Below, piece after piece: positions 60,505 to 64,000 of a stretch of 64,000 nt of DNA. Source of the stretch: Nocardia higoensis. GTDB lineage: Bacteria > Actinomycetota > Actinomycetes > Mycobacteriales > Mycobacteriaceae. The first letter of the stretch is position 1. Every line of letters starts with the position of its first letter. The translations under genes and the position numbers were made by a program. Under the pieces are notes generated by a model, which saw only the letters and a list, made by a program, of their open reading frames with translations, did no database searches and was not told the DNA's origin. The DNA lies in assembly GCF_015477835.1 (NCBI RefSeq), contig NZ_JADLQN010000001.1, forward strand, positions 1,550,001 through 1,614,000, given 5' to 3'.

Positions 60505-60523
60505 CGCGCCGACGACACACCCG

Positions 60524-60558
60524 GAAATGGGCTGCCGCGCTCCGCGACAGCCCATTTC
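60524..60558 (+). terminator. Hairpin after the sulfhydrylase gene
   Basis: GAAATGGGCTG (60524-60534) pairs perfectly with CAGCCCATTTC (60548-60558); inside, CGCG/CGCG can add four pairs after one mismatch. It lies 20 bases beyond the stop and before the gamma-glutamyltransferase gene. Confidence 0.7.
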
Positions 60559-60595
60559 GCGTTTCCGGCCCCGTCATCGGGGCTACCTTCGTGTG

Positions 60596-62566
60596 ATGGT
60601 GGCACGCAGGCGACGGATCTGGGGCGGGGTGGCCGCGGCCACGCTGCTCGTGCTCGGGTCGGTGACCGGATGTACGACCTCGACGCGGGAGGAGACGACA
60701 CCGACCGCGAACGCCTGCGCGGTCGCCGACGACGCGGCGGCACTCACCGCGGCCCCACCGGCCCCGCCCGGCACCTCCGCTGCACGCGATCTCAGCCTGA
60801 ACCCCGAGATCGCCTCCGGCTTCCGCCGCGGCATGACACCGGTCTCCACCCGTTCCTACGCGGTGTCGACCGCCAACCCGATCGCCACCGAGGCGGCCTG
60901 CGCGGTGCTGCGCGAGGGCGGCAGCGCGGCCGACGCACTGGTCACCGCCCAGCTCGTGCTCGGCCTGGTGGAGCCGCAGGCCTCGGGCATCGGCGGTGGC
61001 GCCTTCCTGCTCTACTACGACGCCGCATCCGGCGCCGTCGAGGCCTACGACGGCCGCGAGACCGCGCCCGCCGCCGCGACCGAGAACTATCTGCGCTGGA
61101 TCAGCGACACCGACCGCACCCCACCGAAGCCCGACGCCCGCGCCAGCGGACGGTCCGTCGGCGTCCCCGGAGTGCTGCGCATGCTCGAGCTGGCCCACCG
61201 CGAGCACGGGAAGACCGACTGGCGGGAGCTGTTCGATCCCGCCATCGCCCTCGCCGACCGCGGTTTCGTCATCAGCCCCCGGCTGGCGGCCCAGATCGCG
61301 GACTCCGCGGCCGAACTCGCGCTCGACGAGAACGCGCGAGCATATTTCCTGCAACCGGACGGCACACCCGAACCGGCGGGTACCGTGCTGACCAATCCGG
61401 CACTGTCGAAGACCTTGAGCACGCTGGCGACCGAGGGCGCGGACGCCTTCTACACCGGGGGTCTCGCCGAGAACATCGTCGCCGCGGCGGGCTCGGCCAC
61501 CGGCGGACGCACGCCCTCGCTGCTGAGCACCGCCGACCTCGCCGGCTACGAACCGGTGAAACGTACCGCCCTGTGCGACGGCTATCGCGGCTACGAGATC
61601 TGCGGCATGCCCGCACCCTCCTCCGGCGGCAGCACGGTCGCCGCGACGCTGGGCATCCTGGAGAACTTCGACCTGGCGGCGCTCGCACCGCAGAATCCCG
61701 ACCTCGACGGCGGCACGCCGCGCGCCGAAGCAGTGCATCTGATCGCCGAAGCCGAGCGGCTCGCCTACGCCGATCGCAACAAGTATGTCGCCGACCCCGC
61801 ATTCGTCGCGCTGCCCGGCGGTTCGCCGCAGGCCATGATCGCCCCGGACTATCTGCGCGGGCGCTCCGCGTTGATCGATCCGGGTCGGAGCATGGGTGAA
61901 GCCCGGCCGGGCGATCTGGGGCCGGTCCCGCTCGGGCTCGGCCCACAGCCGCCCGAACACGGCACCAGTCACATCAGCGTGGTCGACCGCTACGGTAATG
62001 CCGCCGCCATGACGACCACCGTCGAATCCGCCTTCGGCTCGTTCCACATGGTCGACGGCTTCCTGCTCAACAACCAGCTCACCGACTTCGCCGCCGAACC
62101 CGCCGCACCCGACGGAACACCGGTGGCCAACCGCCTCGAACCGGGCAAACGGCCGCGCAGTTCGATGGCGCCCACTCTGGTGTTCGACCGCGCCGCGAGC
62201 GGCGAGCGCGGCGCGCTCGCCTATGTGACCGGGTCCCCGGGCGGCGCGGTCATCATCCAGTTCGTCGTCAAAACCCTGATCGGCATGCTGGATTGGGGTT
62301 TGAACCCGCAGCAGGCGGTCTCGGCGGTGTCCTTCGGCGCGGGCAACAGCCCGGTCACCGGCATCGGCGGCGAGCATCCCGCGATCGACACCACCGACGA
62401 CGGCGCGAACGATCCGCTGGTACGGCGACTGCGCGAACTGGGCCACCAGGTCTCGGTAGCACCCCAGACCAGCGGACTGAGCGTGCTGCGCCGCGACGGC
62501 GACGAGGGCTGGACCGGTGGCGCCGACCCACGACGGGAGGGCGTCGTTCTCGGCGACACCCGCTGA
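60596..62566 (+). CDS. ggt: Gamma-glutamyltransferase, lipoprotein form
   Basis: 656 residues from ATG 60596. RRRRIWGGVAAATLLVLGSVTGC is a lipoprotein signal with lipobox SVTGC at about 19-23. The large-subunit part has ASGIGGGAFLLYYD and YDGRETAP. The self-cleavage site and nucleophile is T457 in HGTSHISVVDRYGN, and the small subunit has RPRSSMAPTLVFD and GSPGGAVIIQFV. It splits or transfers gamma-glutamyl groups outside the membrane. Mycothiol organisms lack glutathione, so external glutathione or poly-gamma-glutamyl compounds are likely substrates. Confidence 0.92.
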   Translation: MVARRRRIWGGVAAATLLVLGSVTGCTTSTREETTPTANACAVADDAAALTAAPPAPPGTSAARDLSLNPEIASGFRRGMTPVSTRSYAVSTANPIATEAACAVLREGGSAADALVTAQLVLGLVEPQASGIGGGAFLLYYDAASGAVEAYDGRETAPAAATENYLRWISDTDRTPPKPDARASGRSVGVPGVLRMLELAHREHGKTDWRELFDPAIALADRGFVISPRLAAQIADSAAELALDENARAYFLQPDGTPEPAGTVLTNPALSKTLSTLATEGADAFYTGGLAENIVAAAGSATGGRTPSLLSTADLAGYEPVKRTALCDGYRGYEICGMPAPSSGGSTVAATLGILENFDLAALAPQNPDLDGGTPRAEAVHLIAEAERLAYADRNKYVADPAFVALPGGSPQAMIAPDYLRGRSALIDPGRSMGEARPGDLGPVPLGLGPQPPEHGTSHISVVDRYGNAAAMTTTVESAFGSFHMVDGFLLNNQLTDFAAEPAAPDGTPVANRLEPGKRPRSSMAPTLVFDRAASGERGALAYVTGSPGGAVIIQFVVKTLIGMLDWGLNPQQAVSAVSFGAGNSPVTGIGGEHPAIDTTDDGANDPLVRRLRELGHQVSVAPQTSGLSVLRRDGDEGWTGGADPRREGVVLGDTR

Positions 62567-62591
62567 GCCGAGCCCCCCGGCGGGGGTAGAA

Positions 62592-64000
<1,409 letters not shown>

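Overview
The window is GC-rich (roughly 70% by eye) and reads as the chromosome of a Nocardia-like member of the Mycobacteriales. From memory, the gene order matches, in opposite orientation, the Mycobacterium tuberculosis stretch from about Rv1415 (ribA2) to Rv1473A: ribA-ribH-PH protein, uvrC-rapZ-yvcK-whiA, gap-pgk-tpiA, secG, pgl-opcA-zwf-tal-tkt, ctaB, qor, ctaA, an ABC exporter and mptB, sufR-sufBDCSU-sufT, then an ABC-F ATPase with its small HTH partner. Pieces without a counterpart in that order sit between these blocks. No rRNA, tRNA, CRISPR array, insertion sequence or integrase was recognised.

Layout. 1-3.7 kb: tail of a TetR regulator, an ATP-grasp protein of the RiPP-maturase type preceded by a 19-codon open frame, and the HTH/ABC-F pair. 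3.9-9.4 kb: an SDR, an isolated lycopene-cyclase-type flavoprotein that overlaps the Ku gene, then a lipoprotein/DUF350/aminopropyltransferase trio. 9.4-14.9 kb: a self-regulated TetR with an MpaB-type oxygenase, strong hairpins, a nitronate monooxygenase, small conserved proteins, a histidine-rich metal-binding protein, a GNAT enzyme and a secreted DUF4189 protein. 14.9-21.5 kb: the full SUF iron-sulfur operon under SufR. 21.6-29.3 kb: mptB, an ABC exporter, haem A synthesis (ctaA, ctaB) and qor. 29.5-36.1 kb: the pentose phosphate operon tkt-tal-zwf-opcA-pgl.

36.1-48.0 kb is the accessory part: a fused E1 alpha/beta 2-oxoacid dehydrogenase, a LuxR regulator, a lysin-like protein (DUF1906 + amidase + LGFP repeats) without signal peptide, a methyltransferase, an AT-rich patch, a TetR-controlled multidrug exporter, and a hydrolase/SDR pair divergent from a KstR-like palindrome. 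48-64 kb returns to core genes: secG, an MFS exporter, gap-pgk-tpiA, whiA-yvcK-rapZ-uvrC, a HAD hydrolase, a sulfhydrylase, gamma-glutamyltransferase, a PH-domain membrane protein, ribH and the end of ribA.

Functionally the window joins central carbon metabolism (lower glycolysis and oxidative plus non-oxidative pentose phosphate pathway), Fe-S cluster and haem A assembly, lipoglycan synthesis and DNA repair (UvrC, Ku). Regulation is unusually readable: a leaderless TetR gene whose operator covers its own -10, a SufR box on the sufR start, paired operators between tetR and its efflux gene, a KstR-like box, a hairpin that would hide a ribosome binding site, and several long GC-rich hairpins at gene ends. 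The most promising leads for something new are the mini-ORF/ATP-grasp pair, the lysin-like protein, the E1 fusion and the RNA structures at 11.3 and 14.85 kb.
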